Assembly (NCBI RefSeq): GCF_028368995.1
Contig: NZ_JAQNDL010000003.1
Coordinates: 2,418,001 to 2,482,000 of the forward strand
Length of the DNA stretch: 64,000 bases
Origin: Nannocystis bainbridge
Lineage (GTDB): Bacteria; Myxococcota_A; Polyangia; Nannocystales; Nannocystaceae
Direction: 5' to 3'
Shown: positions 52,557 to 60,919 of the stretch, in pieces
Numbering within the stretch: the first letter of the stretch is position 1
How the letters are laid out: every line of letters starts with the position of its first letter
The notes under the pieces: model-generated
What the model was told of the DNA's origin: nothing
The model's database searches: none
Seen by the model: only the letters and a program-made list of their open reading frames with translations
Program-made: the position numbers and the translations under genes

Positions 52557-54056
52557 TCAACGCGGCGGCGAATCACCCGCCGGCAGCAAGCGCTGCAGCT
52601 TGCGACGCGCCTCCGCGTCATCCGGCTCGAGCGCCAGGTACGCCCGATAGCTGGCGATCGCCCGCTGCGAATTACCCGACCGGCGGTACGCATCGGCGAG
52701 CCCCAGGTGCACGAAGCTCGCCTGCGGGAACGCGGCCGCGGCCAGCCGGCACGTCACGATCGCCGCCGCGACCTCGCCCTCGAACAGCAGCCGCACCACC
52801 GCCTGCTCGAACATCCCTTCGCGCAGCGTCACCTCCGCCGGCTTCTCGGCCATCACCGCTGCGCCTGCCGCATACCCGCGAGCCGCGCCTGCTTCGATCA
52901 CCCGGCTCGTGAACTCGAAGCTCGCGCGTTCGCTCGTCGGGCCGAGCAGCTCGCGCTTGATGAAGCTCTGCACGTCCCAGAAATTTTCCACGTCCCCGTT
53001 GGTCAAGATCACCACCGTGTAGCCGAGCTCGGGCAAGATCAGCAGCTCGTCGGCGATCCCGACATGTCCCCCGCCGTGGCCGACGATCCGCCGGCCGTTC
53101 GTGAACTCCTCGACGAAGCCATAGCCGTAATTGCGCTTGCCGTAGGCGACCTTGCCGGTCGTCAGCGTCGCCGTCGCCGCGGCCCCGAGCAGCCGGTGAT
53201 TCGTCAGCGCGGTCGCAAATCGCACAAGATCGTCGGCGCTCGCGTAGCTGCCGCCGGCCGGGCTCCCCTTCACGGTATTGACATAGTGATTGTTGAGCCA
53301 CTGGCCCGGTGCCTCGCTCGCTCGCGTGTAGCCGATCGCAAGGTTCGGGATCGCCTGGTCGAGCTCGTCGAACCCTGCCCCGCGCATCCCTGCCGGGGCG
53401 AACACCTGCTGCGTCACGTGGTCGAAGTAGCGCTGGCCCGTCACCGCCTCGATCACCAGCCCGAGCACCATGTAGCCCGAATTGCTGTAAGCGAAGCCTG
53501 TCCCGGGCGGGAACGCCAGCGGCGCGTCGACGAACAGCGGCAGATAGTCCGCCACCTCTTTGAACCGCTCCTTCGCCGCCTTGCCGTGCGCCTCCCAGAA
53601 GTTCCCGAGCCCGCTGGTGTGGGTGAGGAGCTGGTGAATCGTCACCTCCTCGCGCACCGCTCGATTCGGGTACGTCGGAAGGTGCTTTCCGACCCTATCG
53701 TCGAGCGCGATCTGGCCTGACTCGACCAGTCGCAAGATCGCCACCCCCGTGAACATCTTGCCCATCGACGCCAGGTTGAAGCGCGTGTCCACCCGATTCG
53801 GCACCTGGTTGGCCAGGTCGGCGAACCCGTAGGCGCCACTGAAGATCGGCGCGCCATCCTGCGCGATCACCACCACCCCGCTGAGCTGACGGTCGCGCGC
53901 GAGCCTCTCCAGGTGCTGCGCGACCGCCCGCACCAGCGCCGGCTCCTGGGGCGAGCCTGGCGCGTCCGTCGTGGCCTTCCGGGCCGCCGGCGACGCGCAG
54001 GAAGCCCCCACCACCAGGCTGCCGAGGACCAGGAACCTGCGCGCGCGCTTGCTCAT
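52557..54056 (-). CDS. beta-lactamase-fold serine hydrolase lipoprotein with TPR tail
   Basis: A 499-aa class C beta-lactamase/DD-peptidase-fold protein. Lipoprotein signal SLVVGASC (Cys 20). Catalytic motifs: SMGK (SxxK, in NLASMGKMFTG near residue 99), the YSNSGY (YxN) near 190 and VGHGGGHVG (HxG) near 325. The last 110 residues are helical and look like two TPR units (FVHLGLADAYRRSGNSQRAI). It is probably a periplasmic esterase, DD-peptidase or beta-lactamase-like hydrolase; only activity tests could choose. It is divergent from a MarR gene and carries a promoter with an operator in its spacer (54083-54112). Confidence 0.9.
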   Translation of the reverse strand: MSKRARRFLVLGSLVVGASCASPAARKATTDAPGSPQEPALVRAVAQHLERLARDRQLSGVVVIAQDGAPIFSGAYGFADLANQVPNRVDTRFNLASMGKMFTGVAILRLVESGQIALDDRVGKHLPTYPNRAVREEVTIHQLLTHTSGLGNFWEAHGKAAKERFKEVADYLPLFVDAPLAFPPGTGFAYSNSGYMVLGLVIEAVTGQRYFDHVTQQVFAPAGMRGAGFDELDQAIPNLAIGYTRASEAPGQWLNNHYVNTVKGSPAGGSYASADDLVRFATALTNHRLLGAAATATLTTGKVAYGKRNYGYGFVEEFTNGRRIVGHGGGHVGIADELLILPELGYTVVILTNGDVENFWDVQSFIKRELLGPTSERASFEFTSRVIEAGAARGYAAGAAVMAEKPAEVTLREGMFEQAVVRLLFEGEVAAAIVTCRLAAAAFPQASFVHLGLADAYRRSGNSQRAIASYRAYLALEPDDAEARRKLQRLLPAGDSPPR

Positions 54057-54082
54057 GAGGCTTCATCCATCCGGGCCTCCGT

Positions 54083-54112
54083 GGTATATGCGTAGGCACC
54101 TACGCATGTCAA
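54083..54112 (-). promoter_or_regulatory. promoter with a MarR-type operator in its spacer
   Basis: On the minus strand TTGACA (54107-54112) and TATACC (54083-54088) are 18 bp apart. A perfect 20-bp palindrome, ATGCGTAGG-CA-CCTACGCAT at 54088-54107, occupies the whole spacer and touches both boxes. A dimer of the divergently encoded MarR protein bound here would block RNA polymerase. It would control the hydrolase gene and probably, because its other half lies at the MarR start (54106), MarR itself. This is inferred from the layout. Confidence 0.8.
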
Positions 54113-54624
54113 CCACCCGCACCCCATCGGGCCCCCAGGACTTCACGCGCGAGGGCGGCAGCACCATGATCGGCGCCCGCCTGCGCCGCCTGTCCGAGCG
54201 CATCGACGGCGACGCCGGCCGGATCTACGCCGAGAGCGGCATCGCCTTCGAGCAGCGCTGGATGGCGCCGATGCGCCTGCTTTCGCTGCACGGCCCGCTG
54301 TCGGTCCGAGAGATCGCCGCGGCGCTCGGGATCAGCCACGCCTCGGTCAGCCAGGCCCGGCTGTCCCTGCACAAGGCGCGGCTGATCTCATGGACCACCG
54401 ATCCCACCGACGCGCGCAGCCGCAAGCTCCACCTCACCGCCAGCGGCCGGCGGATGGTCGAGCGGCTCGCCCCGATCTGGAGCGCCCTGATGGCCGCCGC
54501 GATCGAGCTCGACGCCGAGGCCGAGGGCACCGTCGCCGCGCTGGAGCGCCTCGATCGCGCCCTGCAGCGCAGCTCGCTCTACGACCGCGCCAGCGCCCAC
54601 CTGCGCCGTCAAACCCGGGCATGA
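54106..54624 (+). CDS. MarR family transcriptional regulator
   Basis: A 172-aa winged-helix regulator (152 aa if started at the ATG at 54166, which has GAGGG 10 bases upstream). N-terminal helix GARLRRLSERIDGDAGRIY, the HTH LSVREIAAALGISHASVSQA, and the wing LISWTTDPTDARSRKLHLT (DPTDxRxxxLxLT is a MarR hallmark), then a dimerisation helix. It likely represses the hydrolase gene 52557-54056 and itself via the palindrome at 54088-54107. I list the longer start because the family usually has 10-20 residues before GARLRRLSERI; that start codon overlaps the palindrome. Confidence 0.88.
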   Translation: MSTTRTPSGPQDFTREGGSTMIGARLRRLSERIDGDAGRIYAESGIAFEQRWMAPMRLLSLHGPLSVREIAAALGISHASVSQARLSLHKARLISWTTDPTDARSRKLHLTASGRRMVERLAPIWSALMAAAIELDAEAEGTVAALERLDRALQRSSLYDRASAHLRRQTRA

Positions 54625-54946
54625 GCCCTCGCTCCGCCCGCGGTCGAATCCGCCGACCCCGCCCGCTTCCATCCCGCAAGCCTGCGCCGCCGTGCGTGAC
54701 GGCGCCTCCGCGCCCCGCCGCTTCTGCGGCCCAGCGTGACTGTCACCTCCCGCCCGCTGACCCTCGACATCTTCCTCCATACTCATGCGGATGAATCTCC
54801 CGGGGACGAGCATGCGGGCAAGCACCCCTCGCCTCCCAAGGGCACCACCCGCCGCTCTCCTCCTCCACGACCTCCGCATCACCTCGCTCGACGCTCCATC
54901 CCGCTCTTCCCGTGCATCCGCGGTGAGAACCGCTCGAGCGTCGCCC
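54625..54946. other. gap without a recognisable gene
   Basis: About 320 bp of C- and Pro-codon-rich sequence on the plus strand, with no family-like reading frame and no repeat units. Two poorly conserved frames overlap here and look like chance in GC-rich sequence. Confidence 0.5.
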
Positions 54947-56221
54947 TCACGAAGGCGCGCCGAAGCGGATCACCAGGGAATTGGACGACCAATCCTCGAT
55001 GGGGACGATCTCGATCAGGTCTGGCAGCCCATCGCCGTTGAAGTCGCCCGACCCGCGAAGCTCGCCCGCGGGCACGGCAATCGCTGGGCCGAGGCCATCG
55101 GCCGTCCCCAGGTGCCAGCGGTCGTAGAGCATGACGTCGTCCAGGCCATCGCCATCGAGATCGTCAACCACCGGCGTTGCCTCGAATTCATAACCAAAAT
55201 GGAACGGCTGCGTGCCCTTGAAGCCGCCGCCGCCGTCTCCCAGATATACCGCGCCAGGGACGATGAGGTCGCGGTGGCCATCGCCGTCGAAGTCACCGTT
55301 CCCACTCAGGCTCCGATTGCTGAACCCATGCAGAATGTCATAGGCGCGAACCTCTCCGAAATATCCATCGCCTCCGCCGAACATGATTTGCCCGCCATAA
55401 CGCACTTCGCCAAGATCTTCCGCACGAAAACCCAGGTTGAGATCCGCAAGCCCGTCTTCGTCGAAGTCAAAAACCTCGAAGTACTTGATCAGGATGTCCT
55501 CTTCAAAATCCGCACTCTCGTAGGGCAACACCTGAAGCGACTGTGGCGGCCCGAGCATCCCTCCGCTCGAGCCGAAGTGGACGACGGCTCGTCGCGGGAA
55601 GCTCATCGCCGGGTAGACGAGATCCAACGCACCGTCGCCATCGACGTCACCCGTTCGTAGGGCAGTGACGCCCATGGCGAAGTCTACACGCTGACGGAAG
55701 TCCAGCCCGGAGTCCGTCCCGGCGAATACGACCAGAGAGCTCGGCTCACCGTGGAAGGCCCCGACCACATCGGCGCGGCCGTCTCTGTCAAGATCGACGA
55801 CGGTCGCCAGGAGAACCCCGTCATTCACGTCCACGTCGACATAATCGACGAGCGCGATCGTCGGCAGCGCACGCGGCGTGCCGCACTTGCTGCCGAGAAA
55901 TAGGTTGATCCGCGGCGGGGTATGATTGAAGGCCACGGCATCGCTCACACCATCCCCGTCGATGTCGCCGACCGCGAGCCAATTCACAGGATCGGCGATC
56001 TCGGCCTGCCAGGCGTCTCCATAACACAGCTCGATGTCCGGCCCCTCGGCGCACCAGGCGATCGCAATCTCCGACGCGCACTCGCCGACCGTCGTGGCCG
56101 AGCCCGCATCTCCGCTCGATCCGCTCGATCCAGCGGTGCCGTCCCCGGTCGAATCCGCCGGGCCTTCCGCGACGCAGGCCACGATGGCGAGGGGAGCGAA
56201 CAGGCCGGCGCGACGGAGCAC
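54947..56221 (-). CDS. FG-GAP/VCBS-repeat lipoprotein
   Basis: A 424-aa lipoprotein (MLRRAGLFAPLAIVAC, Cys 16, GTG start at 56221) with a Ser/Gly/Thr stalk (to about residue 45) and about six FG-GAP repeats: GDIDGDGVSDAVAF, VDLDRDGRADVVGAF, GDVDGDGALDLVYP, FDFDEDGLADLNLGF, GDFDGDGHRDLIVP, DDLDGDGLDDVMLYD, GDFNGDGLPDLIEI. Each has a calcium-binding DxDxDG loop, so the protein should form a beta-propeller on the cell surface and bind ligands or partners. The GC content here is visibly lower than the rest of the window, possibly marking acquired DNA. Confidence 0.9.
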   Translation of the reverse strand: MLRRAGLFAPLAIVACVAEGPADSTGDGTAGSSGSSGDAGSATTVGECASEIAIAWCAEGPDIELCYGDAWQAEIADPVNWLAVGDIDGDGVSDAVAFNHTPPRINLFLGSKCGTPRALPTIALVDYVDVDVNDGVLLATVVDLDRDGRADVVGAFHGEPSSLVVFAGTDSGLDFRQRVDFAMGVTALRTGDVDGDGALDLVYPAMSFPRRAVVHFGSSGGMLGPPQSLQVLPYESADFEEDILIKYFEVFDFDEDGLADLNLGFRAEDLGEVRYGGQIMFGGGDGYFGEVRAYDILHGFSNRSLSGNGDFDGDGHRDLIVPGAVYLGDGGGGFKGTQPFHFGYEFEATPVVDDLDGDGLDDVMLYDRWHLGTADGLGPAIAVPAGELRGSGDFNGDGLPDLIEIVPIEDWSSNSLVIRFGAPS

Positions 56222-56373
56222 CGCATGAGTATACTGGACCAGGAAACCTCGTCAAAGGTGGTCGAGGATCGTGCTCAGGTCGGTCAAAATCTGGTGATTC
56301 TTGCTTCGGTCCCGGCTGAGTGCGCCCGCGAAGCAGATCCCGTCCGCTCGGAGTACCATGAACGGGCCGGCGG

Positions 56374-56749
56374 TCATTCACGCGAGACGAGGTCCACGCT
56401 GACCGCCGCCGTGAATGTCGCGTTCTGGGTCGTCTGGCTGGCAGAGAGGACGACCTTGATGAACGGGGAGAACCCTGGGAGCAGTCGTCGATCCCGACCT
56501 GAACCCCGCGGCGGTACCGCTCACCGTCGAGGACGTGAATTCGGTGCTGGGATCATCTGCTGTCGGCGCCGTGTTCCGCACGAAGATGTTGATAGCCTGC
56601 CCTGTACCGGTGGTGTGCCCCGTGTGGAGACGTGCGATCGGGACGCCCGACGTATAAGGCGGAACATTCAGTACGCGTGCGAGCACCGTCTCGACGGCGG
56701 TGGGTTTCAAGCGATAGCTCGCCCTATGGCTGTCCCGCGACAGGCACAT
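56374..56749 (-). pseudogene. frameshifted remnant of a beta-sandwich-like protein
   Basis: Read on the minus strand from the ATG at 56749, the protein-like stretch LNVPPYTSGVPIARLHTG then AINIFVRNTAPTADDPSTEF is in one frame, and its natural continuation PGFSPFIKVVLSASQTT then FTAAVSVDLVSRE, with a stop at 56374, is in another. Removing one base in the CCC run near 56472-56475 joins them in a single frame ending ...TTAPGFSPFIKVV. This suggests a single-base frameshift in a short gene of about 125 codons, whose product would be a strand-rich protein of unknown function. A sequencing error could also explain it. The surroundings show other broken genes. Confidence 0.4.
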
Positions 56750-56987
56750 GGACGCGCCCCGACACTTACGCAGAACGCTGGCGAGAACAGACGGCCTCGC
56801 CCCGCATATAGCCCGATGCGTACGCGCCCAGGAGCGGCACGCGTCGCTTGAAGGGCTCATCTCGTCGCACCGAACGGCATACCGCCAGATGCTCACGAAC
56901 GCCGGACGACTCGAGAGCGAGGTCCCCCCAGCGCCCGAACGGGCAGCGCGCAGGCGACGCCCGCGAGTGAAGCGGTCGGGGAGTGGA

Positions 56988-57512
56988 TCAGTGCCCCAGC
57001 CCATCGGGGATCACGATGACCTCGTAGTCGAGGTCGTTCGCCTTCTCGAAGATGGCTGACAGCTCGCGGGCCAAGTGTTCCGTGTCGAGCTCGGATGGTT
57101 CGGCCGTCACCATCAGACAAGGGTATCCCACCTGGTGCCCTGGATGACAGCACATGGCGAACCCATGACCATTGACGCCTTTCACTGTGTTCAAACGATC
57201 TCGCTGCTGGGCGTCCATGCGATCGATCAACCCTGTACCGGTCGGTCGAGACCCCGTGGCGCGATGTTCCCAGATCTCCGTACCGATCGCGCCGCCTCGA
57301 CGGCGCTGGTAGACGCCGGCGACGCCGTGAGGCTCGGTGCGTTCGGGTACGAGCGGGCAGACAGAAATTTTCGGGCTCGGCGTGTCCGCCGTGCCGCTCT
57401 CGGCTGACGGCGGTCTCGCCGCAGGACCGTCGGCCGCGGGCTCCCGGGGCGGCGGCTCACCCCGGCAGGCGAGCGTGAGGGCGAAGACGGCGGCGCAGAT
57501 TCTCCTGAGCAT
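56988..57512 (-). CDS. lipoprotein of unknown function
   Basis: A 174-aa protein: MLRRICAAVFALTLACRG is a lipoprotein signal (Cys 16), followed by a Pro/Ala-rich linker (residues 20-50) and a compact region with four Cys (ISVCPLVPERTE, FAMCCHPGHQVGYPCLMVT) and a Glu/Leu helix near the end. No family recognised. The start at 57512 fits the signal peptide; the in-frame ATG at 57548 adds an unrelated extension. It is intact, although neighbours on both sides are broken. Confidence 0.65.
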   Translation of the reverse strand: MLRRICAAVFALTLACRGEPPPREPAADGPAARPPSAESGTADTPSPKISVCPLVPERTEPHGVAGVYQRRRGGAIGTEIWEHRATGSRPTGTGLIDRMDAQQRDRLNTVKGVNGHGFAMCCHPGHQVGYPCLMVTAEPSELDTEHLARELSAIFEKANDLDYEVIVIPDGLGH

Positions 57513-57560
57513 TCGGCCTGCTTTCGGGGAACAAGGTTCAGGCGACAAAGGCCTCGATGC

Positions 57561-57862
57561 TCAATCTTCCATCACGTTCTCGATCGTGCAAGCCCAGGTC
57601 AGGTTGTTCGTGCCGATGATGAGTCCCACGGGACGTTTGCTCAGCGACACCAGCAGCGAGCCAGAGTCGCCGGGTAAGGCGAAGGGCCCCAGATTGCCCG
57701 TGGGACTTATCACATAGCACGGCTTGAACCGGTAACCGCTGCCGTTCAAGGAGAAGTCCTTGCTCTCATTCACCCCGACGATGACACCCTGACGCACGCC
57801 CGAAGTGCCGCCGCTGATCTTCAAGCCCGCGTTGAGGGCCAGCGTCGCCAGAGTTGGATTCA
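57561..57862 (-). pseudogene. N-terminally truncated trypsin-like peptidase
   Basis: The frame reads SGVRQGVIVGVNESKDF, then GPFALPGDSGSLLVSLSKRP and PVGLIIGTNNLTWACTIEN, the C-terminal part of a trypsin-like peptidase with its nucleophile Ser in GDSGS. The His and Asp parts are absent: the frame begins without a proper start (a TTG at 57824; coding resemblance back to about 57860) and the sequence upstream belongs to a different broken gene. So it is a 3' remnant. A catalytic triad cannot form. Confidence 0.6.
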
Positions 57863-58023
57863 GCGCGCCACGACGGCGACCAGGGCGCCGATTACCTCAT
57901 GCCGCAATTCGAGCCGATGTGGGTCGGCTGGTGGCTCTACCAGGGCAACCCGACCCCGCGCAATACGACGTGTGGATCGACGAGGTCGCCATCGACGGCA
58001 CCCGCATCGGCCGCATCCTCTGA
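57858..58023 (+). pseudogene. 5'-truncated, frameshifted C-terminal fragment of a secreted glycan-active-like protein
   Basis: One frame reads HDGDQGADYLMPQFEPMWVG and WWLYQGNPT, and a second frame continues AQYDVWIDEVAIDGTRIGRI, ending at a stop at 58023. Together they give a typical C-terminus of large secreted carbohydrate-active or beta-jelly-roll proteins (MxxGW...YQ...W-DEVAID-RIG). A frame change near 57955 is needed. The 5' part is gone and meets the truncated peptidase at about 57862. Confidence 0.5.
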
Positions 58024-58448
58024 GTCGATGATTCACTGTGTCAGACATCACCACAGCTCCCATGTCTCTCCTTTCATGGCACCGCGCGCTCGTGAAGCAC
58101 CAATCACCATACTCGGCTCCAGTCGCTGTTCGCGGCCGCGACGTCTCGTTCCTCGCGGTCGCCCCGACCATCCGGCCCCGTGCAGGCGTCTGCGCGACAG
58201 AACATGCCTTGCGATCCGCCTTGCGCGCCGGACGCGAGCGGGTCGGAGCCGGACGGCAGTCAGCAGCTTGCGCGGGGCGTATCGCACCGTCGCCGTACAT
58301 CCCCCCGCGAATCTGCCGACGCGTGCGCGCGCGTCTGCGCGCATCGTCGATTAATCCGGCGCATGTCTCCATCGTCATTGTGAGGTGGCAATCGTTCGAC
58401 TCGGCGCTCGCATCGCACCTGCCCGTTCATGGCGCGCGAAAGCGGCGC
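58024..58448. other. gap without a convincing gene
   Basis: About 425 bp following the decayed fragment; frames here are not family-like and have irregular codon pattern. No 14-bp repeat units of good quality are seen. It is probably non-coding debris leading to the promoter of the fibro-slime gene. Confidence 0.5.
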
Positions 58449-58476
58449 TTGCAGCCTTGCGCCGATCCGGTACCCT
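58449..58476 (+). promoter_or_regulatory. putative promoter of the first fibro-slime gene
   Basis: TTGCAG (58449-58454), a 16-bp spacer and TACCCT (58471-58476), immediately before the ATG at 58483. The same TTGCAG...TACCTT arrangement, with conserved flanks (GGCGCTT-GCAGCC, GATCCG-TACC), precedes the paralogue at 59779. Its conservation supports function. The distance to the ATG means a leaderless or nearly leaderless mRNA. Confidence 0.5.
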
Positions 58477-58482
58477 CGCTCG

Positions 58483-59610
58483 ATGTCTAGCATGCAATCT
58501 CGCGGGGGCGTCTCGACGCTCCTGGTGGCGATGACCTTGACCGTCGCGTGTGGCGACCCGGAGGTCCAGGGGACCGGCACCGACACCGGCACGGGTACCC
58601 TGGGCACGGTCGGCACCGACGGCACCGACGGCACCGTCGGCCCGACCGACGGCACCGCCTCCGGCACGGTCACCGACGGCACCGACGGCGGCACGGACAG
58701 CGGCTCCGACTCGACCCCGACGACCACCCAGCCCGTCACCTCCACCACCGACTCGACGGCCAGCGAGACCTCGGACACCGTCACGACGACCCCGGTGACC
58801 TCGACCACCGAGGACACCATCGGCGAGACCACGGTCGACGAGACGACCACGACGACCGACGGCGAGACCACCGACACCACGACCGACGGCACCACGACGA
58901 CCGACGGCGAGACCACCGACACCACGACCACCGGCGAGCCGCCGCTCGAATGTGGCAACCTCCAGGTCAAGTACCGCGACTTCAAGCCGCTGCACACCGA
59001 CTTCGGCTGTCACATGAGCGGCAACATGGCCCGCCCGGGCCTCGTGCAGCAGATGCTGGGCGGCGACCAGACCCCCGTCTACAACCCCAACCCGCCGCCC
59101 CCGCCCCCGAACTACACCGGCACCAACCCGCAGATCACCTCTGCCGCCTCCTACGACGACTGGTACCACACCAAGGCCGACATCAACTTCGAGGTCGCGG
59201 GCGAGCTCGAGTTGACCGAGATCATGCCGGGCATCTGGAGCTTCCAGAGCAACTCGTTCTACCCGCTGACCGGCCAGGGCTTCGGTAACAACGTCACGCC
59301 GAACTGGGCGAACCAGACCTTCCCCGACCGCAACGGCTCGTTCACCACCGAGATCCACACCAACTTCATCTACGAGGCCGGTCAGACCTTCAGCTTCAGC
59401 GGTGACGACGACGTGTGGGTCTTCATCGACGGCAAGCTGGCGATGGACCTCGGCGGCCTCCACGGCCCCGTCAACGGCACCATCAACCTCGACACCCTCG
59501 GCCTCGTCGCCTTCCAGAGCTACACGCTCGACGTGTTCCACGCCGAGCGCTGCGACAGCGGCAGCAACTTCCGCATCGATACCTCGATCAATTGCTTCAT
59601 CCCGATGTGA
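58483..59610 (+). CDS. fibro-slime domain lipoprotein (paralogue 1)
   Basis: A 375-aa lipoprotein with signal GGVSTLLVAMTLTVAC (Cys about 23) and a Thr/Gly/Asp/Ser stalk to about residue 155, followed by a fibro-slime/PA14-like beta domain: ECGNLQVKYRDFKPLH, GCHMSG, ELELTEIMPGIWSF, TPNWANQTFPDRNGSFTTEI, FSFSGDDDVWVFIDGKLAMD, LGGLHGPVNGTINLDTLGL and YTLDVFHAERCDSGSNFRID. The family is named for its presence in fibro-slime proteins of Fibrobacter and slime-mould prestalk proteins, and binds carbohydrates or calcium at GDDDVWVFIDG. It is displayed on the outer surface; probable roles are adhesion or substrate binding. Confidence 0.93.
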   Translation: MSSMQSRGGVSTLLVAMTLTVACGDPEVQGTGTDTGTGTLGTVGTDGTDGTVGPTDGTASGTVTDGTDGGTDSGSDSTPTTTQPVTSTTDSTASETSDTVTTTPVTSTTEDTIGETTVDETTTTTDGETTDTTTDGTTTTDGETTDTTTTGEPPLECGNLQVKYRDFKPLHTDFGCHMSGNMARPGLVQQMLGGDQTPVYNPNPPPPPPNYTGTNPQITSAASYDDWYHTKADINFEVAGELELTEIMPGIWSFQSNSFYPLTGQGFGNNVTPNWANQTFPDRNGSFTTEIHTNFIYEAGQTFSFSGDDDVWVFIDGKLAMDLGGLHGPVNGTINLDTLGLVAFQSYTLDVFHAERCDSGSNFRIDTSINCFIPM

Positions 59611-59641
59611 CCGTTCGCCCTCCGGCGAATGGCCACACCCC

Positions 59642-59681
59642 GCGGCCGCTCACGCCTCGTCGTGAGCGGCCGCATGCTTTT
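59642..59681 (+). terminator. intrinsic terminator of fibro-slime paralogue 1
   Basis: GCGGCCGCTCACG (59642-59654) pairs perfectly with 59661-59673 around a 6-base loop and is followed by ATGCTTTT. The 13-bp stem plus T-run makes a good terminator. Nearly the same stem (GCGGCCGCTCATG) follows the second paralogue. Confidence 0.85.
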
Positions 59682-59743
59682 CCTGCGAACAATCGCCGCA
59701 GCTACGGCCCCGCCCGATTCGCGCCTCCGGCCGCCGCGGCGCT

Positions 59744-59772
59744 TTGCAGCCGCGAGCCCGATCCGCTACCTT
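59744..59772 (+). promoter_or_regulatory. putative promoter of the second fibro-slime gene
   Basis: TTGCAG (59744-59749), a 17-bp spacer and TACCTT (59767-59772), immediately upstream of the ATG at 59779. It corresponds box by box to 58449-58476, so the duplication included the control region. Confidence 0.5.
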
Positions 59773-59778
59773 CACGGG

Positions 59779-60861
59779 ATGTCTAGCATTCCTTCTCGCG
59801 GCTCGCTCCTGATGGTGATGAGCTTCTCGGTCGCGTGCGGCACCCCGGTCACCCAGGGCACCGGCACCGACTCCGACTCCGACACTGGCACCGGCTCGAC
59901 CGCCTCCACCGACGGCACCGCCACCACCGTCGACCAGCCCACGGCCGGCACCGCCTCTGACGGCACCGACAGCGGCACCGCGAGCGGCACCGAGTCGACG
60001 TCGACCAGCACCACCGCGCCGACCAGCACCACCGATCCGTCCGGCACCAGCACGAGCACCACCGACTCCACGACGATGCCGGTGACCTCGACGACCGAGG
60101 GCGAGACCACCACCCAGGGCGAGACCACCACCACCGACACGACCGCCGGCGAGACCACCGATACGACGACCACCAGCACCACCGGCGAGCCGCCGCTCGA
60201 GTGCGGCAACCTGCAGGTCGTCTACCGCGACCTGAAGCCGATGCACGTCGATTTCGGCTGTCACATGTGGGGCAACGGCGCCCGGCCGAACCTCGTCATG
60301 CCGACGCTCGGCGGCGACAACAAGCCGACCTACAACCCGCAGTCGGGCCCGAACCCGCCGGGGTACGGCGGCTCGAGCCCGCAGATCACCTCGGGCTCCT
60401 CCTTCAGCGACTGGTACAACACCAAGGACGGCACCAACGTGGAGATCGCCGGTGAGCTGGAGCTGACGGAGATCCAGCCCGGCATCTGGAGCTTCGAGAG
60501 CGACTCGTTCTTCCCGCTCACGGATCAGGGCTTCGGCAACAACATCACGCCGAACTGGGCGGGCGAGCTCTACCCCGACCGCAACGGCTCGTTCACCACC
60601 GAGATCCACACCAACTTCGTCTACGAGGCCGGTCAGACCTTCAGCTTCAGCGGCGACGACGACGTGTGGGTCTTCATCGACGGCAAGCTGGCGATGGACC
60701 TCGGCGGCCTCCACCCGCCCGTCAACGGCACCATCAACCTCGACACCCTCGGCCTCACCGTCAACGAGACCTACTCGCTCGACGCGTTCCACGCCGAGCG
60801 CTGCGAGGCCGGCAGCAACTTCCGCATCGACACCTCGATCAATTGCTTCATCCCGATGTGA
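59779..60861 (+). CDS. fibro-slime domain lipoprotein (paralogue 2)
   Basis: A 360-aa tandem paralogue of the preceding protein. Signal GSLLMVMSFSVAC (Cys about 20), a Thr-rich stalk, and the same C-terminal domain: GSFTTEIHTNFVYEAGQTF, GDDDVWVFIDGKLAMDL, HAERCEAGSNFRIDTSINC. The domain is strongly conserved between the copies while the stalk is not. The start ATG at 59779 has the same MSS start as the first copy. Together the two proteins probably serve the same surface structure or are alternatives under different conditions. Confidence 0.93.
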   Translation: MSSIPSRGSLLMVMSFSVACGTPVTQGTGTDSDSDTGTGSTASTDGTATTVDQPTAGTASDGTDSGTASGTESTSTSTTAPTSTTDPSGTSTSTTDSTTMPVTSTTEGETTTQGETTTTDTTAGETTDTTTTSTTGEPPLECGNLQVVYRDLKPMHVDFGCHMWGNGARPNLVMPTLGGDNKPTYNPQSGPNPPGYGGSSPQITSGSSFSDWYNTKDGTNVEIAGELELTEIQPGIWSFESDSFFPLTDQGFGNNITPNWAGELYPDRNGSFTTEIHTNFVYEAGQTFSFSGDDDVWVFIDGKLAMDLGGLHPPVNGTINLDTLGLTVNETYSLDAFHAERCEAGSNFRIDTSINCFIPM

Positions 60862-60883
60862 TGCGCCCGCGAATCACCGCACC

Positions 60884-60919
60884 GCGGCCGCTCATGCCTT
60901 GAAGGTCATGAGCGGCCGC
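60884..60919. terminator. terminator hairpin overlapping the rtcB 3' end
   Basis: GCGGCCGCTCATG (60884-60896) pairs with CATGAGCGGCCGC (60907-60919) over a 10-base loop. It terminates the fibro-slime gene, but its right arm also encodes part of the last residues of the convergent rtcB gene (MRPLMTFKA). Lack of a T-run on the plus side makes it weaker than the copy at 59642. Confidence 0.65.

Noticed and set aside
54388..54882. Minus-strand frame opposite the MarR 3' end
   Set aside because: Arg/Gly-rich translation without family features; overlaps a real regulator gene.
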